Assembly: GCA_018902795.1 (NCBI GenBank)
Contig: JAHIQD010000021.1
Span: 1-64,000 of the forward strand
Reading direction: 5' to 3'
From: Bacteroidota bacterium
Lineage (GTDB): Bacteria; Bacteroidota; Bacteroidia; Flavobacteriales; Weeksellaceae
Length of the DNA: 64,000 bases
The position numbers and the translations under genes were made by a program. Below are positions 8,155-16,737 of the stretch, in pieces. The notes under the pieces were generated by a model that saw nothing but the letters and a program-made list of their open reading frames with translations, did not search any database and was not told the origin of the DNA. The number at the start of each line of letters is the position of its first letter. The first letter of the stretch is position 1.

Positions 8155-9978
8155 TTATCTGTTCATGCTCATGAGAAACTCTTCGTTATTCAAAGTTCCT
8201 TTGATGCTTTTGTTTACAAATTCCATGGCTTCTACAGGATTCATATCTGCAAGGTATTTTCTGAGGATCCACATTCTCTGCATCGTAGTTTCATCCAAAA
8301 GAAGATCGTCTCTTCTCGTGCTTGAAGATACCAGATCGATGGCAGGATAAATTCTCTTATTGGCAATTTTTCTGTCCAGCTGAAGCTCCATATTTCCGGT
8401 TCCTTTGAACTCTTCGAAAATAACTTCATCCATTTTAGATCCTGTATCAATTAAAGCAGTAGCAATAATGGTTAACGATCCGCCGCCTTCAATATTTCTT
8501 GCCGCCCCGAAAAATCTTTTCGGTTTGTGAAGCGCGTTGGCATCCACCCCACCGGAAAGAATTTTTCCAGAAGCCGGAGTTACGGTGTTGTAAGCTCTCG
8601 CCAAACGCGTAATTGAATCGAGTAAAATGACTACATCATGGCCACATTCCACCATTCTCTGCGCTTTCGAAAGAACCAGATTCGCCACCTTTACGTGTTT
8701 GTCAGCAGGTTCATCAAATGTAGAAGCAATTACTTCCGCGTTTACGCTTCTTTCCATATCCGTAACCTCTTCCGGTCTTTCATCGATGAGCAAAATCATC
8801 ATATACGCATCCGGATGGTTCTCAGAAATAGAGTTTGCGATATCTTTCAACAACATCGTTTTACCGGTTTTCGGCTGTGCAACAATCATCGCACGCTGTC
8901 CTTTTCCTATCGGTGTGAATAAATCTACAATTCTTGTAGAAAGCGTTGAATTCTTTCCTGTTAAATTGAATTTTTCTTCCGGGAATAAAGGCGTCAGGAA
9001 TTCAAAAGCAACCCTGTCCTTGATAAATTCCAAATCTCTTCCGTTTACTTCCGTCGGTTTCAGTAAAGAAAAATATTTCTCGCCTTCTTTTGGCAGGCGG
9101 ACAATTCCTCTCACGGTATCTCCCGTTTTCAGAGCATAATTTCTGATTTGATTGGTAGATACATAAACATCATCCGGTGAAGAAATATAAGAAAAATCGG
9201 AAGAACGGAGGAAACCGTAGTTATCAGGAAGGATTTCTAAAACCCCTTCAATCGTTACTAAACCGTCGAAGTTAAATTCTTTTTTGGAATTTTCCTCCTG
9301 ATTTTCAGCGTTCTGCTGATTTCGGTTTTGATTAGGGTTTTGGTTTGGATTTTTATTTTGGTTTTTCTGATTCGGGTGCTGCGGTCTGTTTTGGTTAGGA
9401 TTTTTATTTCCGTTTCCATTTGCGTTCCCGTTGCCATTCTGATTTGGATTCTGATTGTTGTTTTGGTTCGGATTTTTAGGCTGTTCCGGTTTAGTTTCGG
9501 TTTCAACAACCGTTTCTGTTACCAAATTTTCGGCAGCAACTTCTTCTTTTGGAGGAGCAACACGCTGTCTTTTCTTTTTCTGCTGAGTCCTGTTATTTTC
9601 GGACTCATTATTTGCTTCAGTTGGAGCAGGTTTTAAATTTTCAGAAGGAGTTTCCTGTGGGGTTTCTATCGTCGGCTCAGCATTTTCAAATGGAATTTCT
9701 GCCGGAACCTCAACCGGTTTCTCAATTTTCTTTTTGGGTGCCGGTTTTTTTGCTGCCGGCTTTTTAGGAGCTGGTGCAGGATTTTCTTCTGTATTCATAA
9801 TGGTTTCGGTGGCGTTGAAATAATCTTTTGCAACTTTCGTATTTGAAGCCTGAAAATCCAGGATTGCAAAGATTTTATCATTATCAGTGCTGTTTTTAGC
9901 AAGTTTAACGCCTAAATCTTTCGTGATTTTAGTCAACTCCGATTCGGATTTTGACCGTAACGTTTCAATGTTGAACAT
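8155..9978 (-). CDS. rho: Transcription termination factor Rho with long Asn-rich insert
   Basis: Rho is the hexameric RNA helicase that ends transcription. At 607 residues it is far longer than the ~420 of E. coli. Residues 1-45 are the Rho N-terminal helical domain. About 60-235 is low-complexity: a Pro/Lys/Ala part (PAPAPKKPAAKKPAPKKK), an acidic part, then a stretch built of PNQN and NGNGN units. The cold-shock RNA-binding domain follows (about 240-310), then the RecA-like ATPase with Walker A QPKTGKTM (about 372), Walker B VVILLDSITRLARAYN and the Q/R loops. The core looks fully functional. Similar disordered inserts occur in other Bacteroidetes Rho proteins. Confidence 0.97.
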   Translation of the reverse strand: MFNIETLRSKSESELTKITKDLGVKLAKNSTDNDKIFAILDFQASNTKVAKDYFNATETIMNTEENPAPAPKKPAAKKPAPKKKIEKPVEVPAEIPFENAEPTIETPQETPSENLKPAPTEANNESENNRTQQKKKRQRVAPPKEEVAAENLVTETVVETETKPEQPKNPNQNNNQNPNQNGNGNANGNGNKNPNQNRPQHPNQKNQNKNPNQNPNQNRNQQNAENQEENSKKEFNFDGLVTIEGVLEILPDNYGFLRSSDFSYISSPDDVYVSTNQIRNYALKTGDTVRGIVRLPKEGEKYFSLLKPTEVNGRDLEFIKDRVAFEFLTPLFPEEKFNLTGKNSTLSTRIVDLFTPIGKGQRAMIVAQPKTGKTMLLKDIANSISENHPDAYMMILLIDERPEEVTDMERSVNAEVIASTFDEPADKHVKVANLVLSKAQRMVECGHDVVILLDSITRLARAYNTVTPASGKILSGGVDANALHKPKRFFGAARNIEGGGSLTIIATALIDTGSKMDEVIFEEFKGTGNMELQLDRKIANKRIYPAIDLVSSSTRRDDLLLDETTMQRMWILRKYLADMNPVEAMEFVNKSIKGTLNNEEFLMSMNR

Positions 9979-10028
9979 AAATTGTTATGTGAAAAAGTAA
10001 TTTATAAGTAAGTGTAAGTAAGAAAGTT

Positions 10029-10042
10029 AAGTCGGACGACTT
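10029..10042 (-). promoter_or_regulatory. Hairpin in the rho leader
   Basis: AAGTCGGACGACTT is a self-complementary sequence (AAGTC/GACTT around GGAC) lying in the ~85-base untranslated leader of rho. Rho commonly autoregulates its own leader, so a structure here could matter, but the hairpin is short. Confidence 0.3.
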
Positions 10043-10065
10043 TCCTTATTAGGTCATTTGTAGTG

Positions 10066-10073
10066 CAAATCTA
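10066..10073 (-). promoter_or_regulatory. -7 box of rho
   Basis: The minus strand reads TAGATTTGC, a good TAnnTTTG match. It implies a leader of about 85 bases before the rho ATG. Confidence 0.55.
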
Positions 10074-10106
10074 CGCTATTTTTTTATTTATGCAAAAAAT
10101 TATTAT

Positions 10107-10114
10107 TATTTTTG
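10107..10114 (+). promoter_or_regulatory. -7 box of the DUF4293 gene
   Basis: TATTTTTGC lies 19 bases before the ATG at 10133. It overlaps the in-frame TTG at 10112, which argues against that TTG as the start. Confidence 0.55.
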
Positions 10115-10132
10115 CAGCTCATATTCATCATC

Positions 10133-10522
10133 ATGTTGCAGAGAATACAGACCGTTTGGATTTTTTTGGCAGTTTTAGGCGCAGTTTTTCTGTTCATCAC
10201 CGCTCAGGATTTTTCGCTTTTAGGAACCATTCCTTTTATTTCAATTGTTTGCGCTGCACTTGTTCTGGTTGGATTATTAAGTATTTTCAGTTACAAAAAC
10301 CGCAAGAGACAAATTCTGCTGAATACCATCAGCATTTTTATAAACGCTTTGTTGCTCGGTTTATTGGCGTATTGGCTACTCAGTTTATCTGGAGGAATTC
10401 ATTTTCCTGAGAAAGGTATTGAGCCGATTTTCCCGTTGATTTCGATAATATCTTTGCTTATCGCAAACGTATTTATCAGAAAAGACGACAGGCTCGTAAA
10501 ATCTGTAGACAGACTCCGCTAA
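10133..10522 (+). CDS. DUF4293 four-helix membrane protein
   Basis: A 129-residue integral membrane protein starting MLQRIQTVW, the typical beginning of the DUF4293 family. Four hydrophobic segments are visible (about 6-25, 35-55, 60-80 and 95-115), with a short basic loop SYKNRKRQ after the second and a polar C-terminal tail ending VKSVDRLR. The family is common in Bacteroidetes and is often found next to rho, as here. Its role is unknown. I chose the ATG at 10133 because the earlier TTG lies inside the promoter box. Confidence 0.85.
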   Translation: MLQRIQTVWIFLAVLGAVFLFITAQDFSLLGTIPFISIVCAALVLVGLLSIFSYKNRKRQILLNTISIFINALLLGLLAYWLLSLSGGIHFPEKGIEPIFPLISIISLLIANVFIRKDDRLVKSVDRLR

Positions 10523-10547
10523 ACTCACAACGATTTTTTTTGAGTGA

Positions 10548-10575
10548 AACAGTTCCTTCGGGAGCTGTTTTTTAT
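10548..10575 (+). terminator. Terminator of the DUF4293 gene
   Basis: AACAGTTCC-TTCG-GGAGCTGTT is a 9-bp stem with one G-U pair and a UUCG tetraloop, followed by TTTTATTT. Confidence 0.8.
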
Positions 10576-10616
10576 TTCTGTCCTTTTAAATTTTTATCTT
10601 TAGCAAAAAATTATCA

Positions 10617-11540
10617 ATGAAGAAACATTCTTTTTTATTCGCCATGCTATTTTCAACGGTATTTTATGCTCAGGAAGTGTCCAGAGAGCGTGTAGTAAAT
10701 GTGCTTTCTGCGTTAGCTTCTGATGAAATGAAAGGCCGCGAAATCGGAACTCCGGCAAACGATTCTGCAGCAGTATACATCGCAGACCGTTTTAAAGAAA
10801 ACAATCTTTCTTACTGCACCGGCAGTTCGTACCTGGTCCCATTCGAATATAAAGGGAAGGTTGCCTATAATGTGTGCGGAATTAAAAAAGGTAAAAGTGA
10901 AAAAACTTTAGCCTATTCTGCCCATTTCGACCATATTGGATCCAACAACAAGAGTGGGGACAATGTATTCAACGGAGCGGATGACAACGCGAGTGGTGTA
11001 ACATTAATGGTTGGATTGTCTGATTATTTTAAAAATGAAAACCCAGATTTTTCCATGATGTACATTGCTTTTAACGGCGAAGAAAAAGGAATGAAAGGTT
11101 CGAAAGCCATTTCCGAAATTCAGGATTTACAGCCTGCTTATAAAAATATCAATGCGCTTTTTAATTTCGAAATGGTGGCAACGGTTTCACAGTTCGGTAA
11201 AAATGCGCTTTATATGACAGGTGACGAGTTTTCGGATCTAGATGAACTTTTTAATGCAAAGGCAGAAAACCAACTTAAAATTCATCCAGATCCCTATATT
11301 GGGCAACAGCTTTTTTACCGTTCAGATAATGTAAGTTTTGTAAAAAAGAAAGTCATCGCGCATTCTTTTTCCACCGTTGACATGAATACCGCAAAACATT
11401 ACCATCAGTTAAATGATGATTTAAGCGTTGTTAATTTTGACAATCTTACCCAGATTATCAACAGTTTTGGGAAAACAATTCAGAAACTGACGCCGGAAAA
11501 TTTCACTCCGAAGTATAATGACAAAGTAAATTTGAATTAA
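10617..11540 (+). CDS. Secreted M28-family zinc aminopeptidase
   Basis: This 307-residue protein has a signal peptide (to about residue 18, FYAQE) and a PA-less M28 peptidase domain. The co-catalytic zinc ligands can be traced: His and Asp in AYSAHFDHIG, the bridging Asp in NGADDNASG, Glu-Glu in FNGEEKG (general base and ligand), an acidic residue in NFEMVA and the last His in KHYHQLNDD. It should remove N-terminal residues from peptides in the periplasm or outside. The ligand before MVA is Glu where many M28 enzymes have Asp; both occur in the clan. It ends without a secretion tail and is single-gene. Confidence 0.88.
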   Translation: MKKHSFLFAMLFSTVFYAQEVSRERVVNVLSALASDEMKGREIGTPANDSAAVYIADRFKENNLSYCTGSSYLVPFEYKGKVAYNVCGIKKGKSEKTLAYSAHFDHIGSNNKSGDNVFNGADDNASGVTLMVGLSDYFKNENPDFSMMYIAFNGEEKGMKGSKAISEIQDLQPAYKNINALFNFEMVATVSQFGKNALYMTGDEFSDLDELFNAKAENQLKIHPDPYIGQQLFYRSDNVSFVKKKVIAHSFSTVDMNTAKHYHQLNDDLSVVNFDNLTQIINSFGKTIQKLTPENFTPKYNDKVNLN

Positions 11541-11565
11541 AAGAAACCCCCAATTCAAAATTCCG

Positions 11566-11573
11566 TAATTTTG
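11566..11573 (+). promoter_or_regulatory. -7 box before the ABC exporter gene
   Basis: TAATTTTGC matches the Bacteroidetes -7 element. It puts the transcript start near 11580, about 100 bases before the likely ATG at 11680. Confidence 0.45.
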
Positions 11574-11679
11574 CGCCCGAAATTTCATTCAATGCAACTC
11601 CTATTACCAAAGATTTTGAAAGAAAAAATCAATTTTAGTGGATGTTCCGTTTAAAAATGAAAAATTTACCAATCAACCG

Positions 11680-13518
11680 ATGAAACCATTACAACGAATT
11701 CTTTCTTTCGCCAAACCCCATCAGAAATACCTTTTTGGGAGCATGTTTTTTAATATCATGTATTCCGTTCTCAATATTTTTTCCGTAGCAACGATGCTTC
11801 CTATTCTGGGATTAATGTTCGGAACGGTCGAAAAAGTAGATACCACTAAACCTCCCGTCAACTCCGGACGTCTGGTAGATTTCTTCGCCTACGCTAAAGA
11901 CTGGGCTTATTATACCATCCAGAAAAACATTGACGCCCACGGAACGGTAAAAGTTCTGGCCATCTTGTGTGCTGTAACTGCTGTAGCATTTCTGCTTCGG
12001 AATATTTTCAGATACCTTGGCGCTTATCTTTTGGTCAATTACCGCGTTGGGATTACCAAAGATCTGCGAACGGCGATGTATGATAAATTTCTGAAACTTC
12101 CGGTTTCATTTTTTACTGAAAAAAGAAAAGGAGATATGATGAGTAGGATCTCCAACGATATTGGCGGGGTAGAAGGCGGAATTATGGGCAGTTTGGTAGA
12201 TGTAATCAACTCACCGTTTATGATTATTTCTTCACTGATTACTTTATTTATTCTTTCCCCAAATCTTACCTTATTTTCCCTGATTGTTTTCCCTTTAATG
12301 GGCATCTTGATCGCTTGGGTGGGGAAAAGTCTGAAAAGACAAGCTACCGCTGCGCAGGAAGAATTAGGCAATCTGTTTTCGTTGGTTGATGAAACACTGA
12401 AATCGTCAAAAGTCATTAAGATTTTTAATGCCGATAAAATATTAAAAAACCGGTTTACCAGCACCACGGACAACTGGCAGAAATATGCCATCGGAATGAG
12501 CCGACGTCGTGAACTTGCTTCACCCATGAGCGAATTTTTAGGTTCAGTTACGATTTTAATCATTACCTGGTTCGCCGGCGTTCAGATTTTAAATGAACAG
12601 AGCATGGAACCGGAAACCTTTTTGGTCTTCATAGGAATGTTCTTCCAAATCCTGGATCCGGCCAAAAAATTATCCAGCGCTATTTCAAATATTCAGGGCG
12701 GGATGGCAAGTTTAGACCGCGTTTCTGAAGTGCTGGATTATGATTTAAAGGTGGAGGAAATTGAAAATCCAATTCCTGTTTCCACGTTAAAAGATAAAAT
12801 TGAATTTAAAAATATCGGTTTTTACTACGATAAAGACAACGTGATTTTAAAGAATTTCAACCTCGTTATTCCGAAAGGAAAAACCGTGGCATTAGTTGGA
12901 CAATCTGGTTCTGGCAAAACAACCATTGCGAATCTTTTGGCCAGATTTTATGATGTTCCGGAAGGAGAAATTCTTGTCGATGGAGAAAACATCAAAAATT
13001 TAAAACTGACAGATTACCGTCATCTTTTGGGAATGGTCACTCAGGAATCAGTGTTGTTTAACGATTCAGTTTTCAATAATATCCTGATGGGAAAACCAGA
13101 AGCTTCTGAAGCTGAAGTAATGGCTGCCGCCAAAATTGCCAACGCCCACGAATTCATCGAAAACCTTCCGGAAAAATACTACACCAATATCGGCGACGAC
13201 GGAAATAAACTTTCGGGCGGCCAAAAACAAAGGGTTTCTATCGCGAGAGCAGTGTTGAAAAACCCGCCTATTATGATTCTGGATGAAGCGACTTCCGCTT
13301 TGGATACCGAATCTGAAAGATTTGTGCAGGATGCGTTGGAAAAAATGATGGAAAACCGAACTTCCCTCATTATCGCACACCGACTTTCTACCATCCAAAA
13401 AGCCGACTGGATTGTCGTAATGGAACGCGGTATCATCGTAGAACAGGGAACCCACGAGGAGCTGATGAACAACAATAATGTTTACAGAAAACTGGTAGAG
13501 TTGCAGAATTTTGGGTAA
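11680..13518 (+). CDS. MsbA-like ABC exporter (fused membrane and ATPase domains)
   Basis: A 612-residue half-transporter from the chosen ATG. The N-terminal half has six membrane segments (to about residue 330). The ATPase half has Walker A GQSGSGKTT, the Q-loop TQESVLF, signature LSGGQKQR, Walker B IMILDEATSALD and the switch His in IAHRLST. It should act as a homodimer exporting a lipid, such as lipid A core, or a hydrophobic compound. The frame is open upstream to a GTG at 11638 (14 more codons), but MKPLQRILSFAKPHQKYL at 11680 looks like the usual family start. A 20-codon open frame (11592-11654) lies in the leader. Confidence 0.92.
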   Translation: MKPLQRILSFAKPHQKYLFGSMFFNIMYSVLNIFSVATMLPILGLMFGTVEKVDTTKPPVNSGRLVDFFAYAKDWAYYTIQKNIDAHGTVKVLAILCAVTAVAFLLRNIFRYLGAYLLVNYRVGITKDLRTAMYDKFLKLPVSFFTEKRKGDMMSRISNDIGGVEGGIMGSLVDVINSPFMIISSLITLFILSPNLTLFSLIVFPLMGILIAWVGKSLKRQATAAQEELGNLFSLVDETLKSSKVIKIFNADKILKNRFTSTTDNWQKYAIGMSRRRELASPMSEFLGSVTILIITWFAGVQILNEQSMEPETFLVFIGMFFQILDPAKKLSSAISNIQGGMASLDRVSEVLDYDLKVEEIENPIPVSTLKDKIEFKNIGFYYDKDNVILKNFNLVIPKGKTVALVGQSGSGKTTIANLLARFYDVPEGEILVDGENIKNLKLTDYRHLLGMVTQESVLFNDSVFNNILMGKPEASEAEVMAAAKIANAHEFIENLPEKYYTNIGDDGNKLSGGQKQRVSIARAVLKNPPIMILDEATSALDTESERFVQDALEKMMENRTSLIIAHRLSTIQKADWIVVMERGIIVEQGTHEELMNNNNVYRKLVELQNFG

Positions 13519-13540
13519 TTAAATGATTGAAAAACTTTGT

Positions 13541-13828
13541 TTAAAAGCTTAAACTGTCAGGATCCTTTCGTACATTAAAAAAGTCTAAAACAAGAATCTC
13601 ATCATTTTCAACCGTATAGAACATTTTCACGGTGCTTTTTCCTACCAGCGCAAAATAAATTCCATCAGCATATTCCTGATGTTTTACTAACCCGGTGGAA
13701 ACATTTTCTAATTCCCGACTGATATCATCTTGGAGTGTTTCTAATTCTTTTCTCGTCCAGCGTTGTGCGAGATAAAACCGGATTTCTTTCAGTGAGAAGA
13801 GGGCTTGTTTCCTGAATATAATTCGCAT
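13541..13828 (-). CDS. ParE/RelE-superfamily toxin
   Basis: A 95-residue protein of the RelE/ParE type II toxin fold. It has an N-terminal strand (MRIIFRKQA), two helices rich in Arg and Glu (LKEIRFYLAQRWTRKELE), then the strand hairpin YFALVGKSTVKMFYTV and ending ILVLDFFNVRKDP. The latter is typical of this superfamily (I-x-x-L-x-x-F-x-x-R-x-D/x-P). It starts inside the end of the upstream antitoxin gene (40-base overlap), the usual translational coupling of such pairs. The cellular target (gyrase or mRNA on ribosomes) cannot be told from sequence. Confidence 0.8.
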   Translation of the reverse strand: MRIIFRKQALFSLKEIRFYLAQRWTRKELETLQDDISRELENVSTGLVKHQEYADGIYFALVGKSTVKMFYTVENDEILVLDFFNVRKDPDSLSF

Positions 13829-14031
13829 AAATGACGGTCGAAATCATTATTAAATTCTTCTAGTGAAACTGTGTTTCCCGTATCGGCAGTATTTTTCAGC
13901 CACAGTAAATGCTCTAAAACCGGGTCTTTTTCTTCCTCAACTTTGATCACACCTTTGATACTTTGCAGAATTTTTTTCAGCAAAGATGGATCTGCTTTTT
14001 CCATTTGGATATTTAATCGAACGGTATCCAT
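13789..14031 (-). CDS. Antitoxin partner of the ParE/RelE-type toxin
   Basis: An 80-residue, acidic protein immediately upstream of and overlapping the toxin gene. The first part (MDTVRLNIQMEKADPSLLKK) has a helical pattern; the middle is acidic (VEEEKDPVLEH) and the rest (SLEEFNNDFDRHL) fits a toxin-wrapping helix. I do not recognise a clear DNA-binding family such as RHH or Phd, so the antitoxin call rests on gene order, overlap and size. It probably also represses the operon. It lies right after mutS transcription ends upstream (14086), with no clear promoter box seen. Confidence 0.65.
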   Translation of the reverse strand: MDTVRLNIQMEKADPSLLKKILQSIKGVIKVEEEKDPVLEHLLWLKNTADTGNTVSLEEFNNDFDRHLCELYSGNKPSSH

Positions 14032-14085
14032 TGTATTGAAATTTAAACAAAGTTAGTAAAATATTAAAGACAATTGAATTGGCGT

Positions 14086-16668
14086 TTACTTCCCAATCAT
14101 TTTTTTAATCGAATTCAGTTTCATTAAAGCTTCAATCGGCGTCAAAGTATTGATGTCGATTTTCGTCAATTCTTCACGGATATTTTCCAGAACAGGATCG
14201 TCCAACTGAAAAAAAGAAAGCTGCATATTCTCATCGGTAATCGCTTTTGCAGAATCTTTAGAACCACTTTGTGAACGGCTTTTCTCTAAAGTTTTTAACA
14301 CTTCATTCGCACGGTTGACCACTTTTGAAGGCATTCCAGCCAATTTCGCCACGTGAATCCCGAAACTGTGTTCGCTTCCTCCCGGAAGCAGTTTCCTCAT
14401 GAAAATAATATTTCCTTTGTTCTCCTGAATCGAAACGTGGAAATTTTTAATTCTTTCAAAATTCACCGTCATTTCATTCAGTTCATGATAATGTGTTGCG
14501 AACAAGGTTTTGGCCTGAGTTGGGTGCTGATGCAGGTATTCTGCAATAGCCCACGCAATGGATACCCCGTCGTAAGTGGAAGTTCCGCGCCCGATTTCAT
14601 CCAGAAGAATTAAACTCCGGTCAGAAATATTATTAAGAATATTAGCGGCTTCATTCATTTCCACCATGAAAGTGGATTCGCCGGCAGAAATATTGTCCGT
14701 AGCTCCAACTCTCGTGAAAATCTTATCAAGAACACCGATTTCTGCGTGTTTTGCCGGAACAAAACTTCCAATCTGCGCCATCAGACAGATGATTGCGGTC
14801 TGTCTCAGAATCGCTGATTTACCTGCCATATTCGGGCCGGTCACCATAATAATCTGCTGTGCATCTTTATCTAAAAACAAATCGTTCGGGATATACTTTT
14901 CTCCGAGAGGAAGTGCATTTTCAATAATCGGGTGACGCGCTTCTTTCAAATCGATTTCAAACGAATCATTCAGAACCGGTCTCGTGTAACTTTCGGAAAC
15001 AGCCAGTTCAGACAAACCAACACCGCAATCGAGTTCCGCAATTATTTTTGAATTTCCCTGAATGGCATCAATATAAATCATCACATTGTCGCATACTTTC
15101 CGGTACAGTTCATGCTCAATTTTAGAGATTTTTTCTTCAGCCCCAAGAATTTGCTCTTCGTATTCCTTCAGTTCTTCGGTGATGTATCTTTCAGCATTCA
15201 CCAAAGTCTGCTTTCTGATCCAGTCGCTCGGAACCTTATCTTTATGTGTATTTCTAACTTCAATAAAATAGCCAAAAACACCGTTGAAACTGATCTTTAA
15301 ACTTGTAATTCCCGTTCTTTCAATTTCTCTTTCACACATTTCGTCGAGGAAGTTTTTCCCTTTACTTTGAAGTCCGCGCAAATGATCAAGATCTTCGGAA
15401 ATACCACTTTTAATGACATTCCCTTTTGCAATATTTACAGGAAGTTCATCATTAAGGTAATTTTGTAAATACTGAATCAGTTCTTCAAGATTATCTAAAG
15501 GATCTAACCAAGCCAAAACTTCTTCAAATGAATGAAGCAACGACTTGATTTGATGAATATTGATTAAACTTTGGCGAAGGTAACCTACTTCTTTAGGTGA
15601 AATCTTTTCAGAAGCCAGTTTTCCCATCAAACGATCCAAATCTGAAATGGATTTTAGTAATTGCTGAATTTCGTATTTTAACTGATCCTCTTTGTTGAAG
15701 AACTCAATTAAACTCAGTCTTCTGTTGATTTCGCTAACCGATTTTAAAGGCAGAATCAATCTTCTTCTCAATAGCCTTCCGCCCATTGGCGTTGACGTTT
15801 TATCGATAATATCAAGCAGAGATTTCCCCTGTGGATTGCTTGGATAAACGATTTCGAGGTTTCTCAGCGTAAAATTATCCATCATCAGATAATCATCCTG
15901 AGGAATCACCTGGATTTTTGTAATATGCTGTAAAAGTGCGTGATGCGTATCTTCCACCAAATAAGCGAAAATGGATCCTGCGGAAATAATTCCCAGTTTA
16001 AATTCATCAATTCCGAAGCCTTTTAATGAATTGGTTTTGAAATGACTGGTGAGTTTTTCGTAAGCATAGTTGTACTGAAAAGCCCAGTCTTCAAGCTTGA
16101 AAGAGTTCTTATTCTTGAGTTGTACAGGAAGTTCGGTAGATCTCTGATAAATGATTTCACTCGGATCGAAAGTGTGAACGATATGTAAAAGTTTATCAAG
16201 ATTTCCTTCAGAAACCAAAAATTCTCCTGTAGAAACATCCACCAACGCCATCCCGAATTTCTCTTTCTCCTTATGAACCGAAAGCAGAAAATTGTTCTTC
16301 TTTGACGTTAAAACCTGTTCATTGAAAGTTACACCTGGAGTAACAAGTTCGGTTACTCCGCGTTTTACAATTCCTTTTGCGACGGTTTTGGGATCTTCTA
16401 ACTGGTCGCAAATTGCTACGCGGAGTCCGGCTCTCACGAGTTTCGGTAAATAAGAATCTACTGAATGGTGCGGAAAACCCGCAAGTTCGATATGACCTTC
16501 GCCGTTGGCTCTTTTGGTTAAAACAATGCCAAGAATCTGAGATGTCCGGATCGCATCCTGGCCAAAAGTTTCGTAGAAATCTCCTACGCGGAACAGCAGA
16601 AGTGCATCAGGATATTTCGCCTTGATGGTGTTGTACTGCGTCATTAAAGGAGTTTCTTTCTTTGCCAT
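14086..16668 (-). CDS. mutS: DNA mismatch repair protein MutS
   Basis: An 860-residue MutS of normal length. Residues 1-120 form the mismatch-binding domain; MTQYNTIKAKYPDALLLFRVGDFYETF contains the intercalating Phe and Glu (F-x-E: FYE). Connector, core and clamp follow, and the C-terminal ATPase has Walker A TGPNMAGKS (about 607), LILLDEIGRGTSTYDG (Walker B) and FATHYHEL. It recognises mismatches and small loops and recruits MutL. It has its own promoter, overlapping the divergent promoter of the TrmH-type gene. Confidence 0.98.
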   Translation of the reverse strand: MAKKETPLMTQYNTIKAKYPDALLLFRVGDFYETFGQDAIRTSQILGIVLTKRANGEGHIELAGFPHHSVDSYLPKLVRAGLRVAICDQLEDPKTVAKGIVKRGVTELVTPGVTFNEQVLTSKKNNFLLSVHKEKEKFGMALVDVSTGEFLVSEGNLDKLLHIVHTFDPSEIIYQRSTELPVQLKNKNSFKLEDWAFQYNYAYEKLTSHFKTNSLKGFGIDEFKLGIISAGSIFAYLVEDTHHALLQHITKIQVIPQDDYLMMDNFTLRNLEIVYPSNPQGKSLLDIIDKTSTPMGGRLLRRRLILPLKSVSEINRRLSLIEFFNKEDQLKYEIQQLLKSISDLDRLMGKLASEKISPKEVGYLRQSLINIHQIKSLLHSFEEVLAWLDPLDNLEELIQYLQNYLNDELPVNIAKGNVIKSGISEDLDHLRGLQSKGKNFLDEMCEREIERTGITSLKISFNGVFGYFIEVRNTHKDKVPSDWIRKQTLVNAERYITEELKEYEEQILGAEEKISKIEHELYRKVCDNVMIYIDAIQGNSKIIAELDCGVGLSELAVSESYTRPVLNDSFEIDLKEARHPIIENALPLGEKYIPNDLFLDKDAQQIIMVTGPNMAGKSAILRQTAIICLMAQIGSFVPAKHAEIGVLDKIFTRVGATDNISAGESTFMVEMNEAANILNNISDRSLILLDEIGRGTSTYDGVSIAWAIAEYLHQHPTQAKTLFATHYHELNEMTVNFERIKNFHVSIQENKGNIIFMRKLLPGGSEHSFGIHVAKLAGMPSKVVNRANEVLKTLEKSRSQSGSKDSAKAITDENMQLSFFQLDDPVLENIREELTKIDINTLTPIEALMKLNSIKKMIGK

Positions 16669-16715
16669 ATGCTGTTTTAGGCCTCAAGCATCATGCTTTT
16701 AGCCATAATTTTAGT

Positions 16716-16723
16716 TAATTTTG
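16716..16723 (+). promoter_or_regulatory. -7 box of the TrmH-type methyltransferase gene
   Basis: TAATTTTGCC precedes the ATG at 16738 by 14 bases. This implies a very short leader and rules out the upstream in-frame ATG at 16693. Confidence 0.55.
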
Positions 16724-16724
16724 C

Positions 16725-16732
16725 CAAAAATA
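16725..16732 (-). promoter_or_regulatory. -7 box of mutS
   Basis: The minus strand reads TATTTTTGGC, one base away from the divergent -7 box at 16716-16723, so the two polymerases would compete for the same DNA. The mutS leader would be about 55 bases. Confidence 0.5.
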
Positions 16733-16737
16733 CGAAA

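Noticed and set aside
9300..9480. Possible tandem repeat or frameshift in rho
   Set aside because: The reading frame stays open from N- to C-terminus and motifs on both sides are intact; the repeats are at protein level (PNQN/NGNGN).
9258..9767. Open frames on both strands within the Asn-rich part of rho
   Set aside because: They are mirror frames of low-complexity codons in rho, not genes.
10112..10132. Upstream TTG start for the DUF4293 gene
   Set aside because: It lies within the -7 box and the family begins MLQRIQ at the ATG at 10133.
11638..11679. GTG start for the ABC exporter
   Set aside because: The ATG at 11680 gives the usual family start; the extra 14 residues look unlike the family. 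Not excluded fully.
16693..16737. ATG at 16693 as start of the TrmH-type gene
   Set aside because: It lies upstream of the -7 box at 16716, so it would not be in the transcript.
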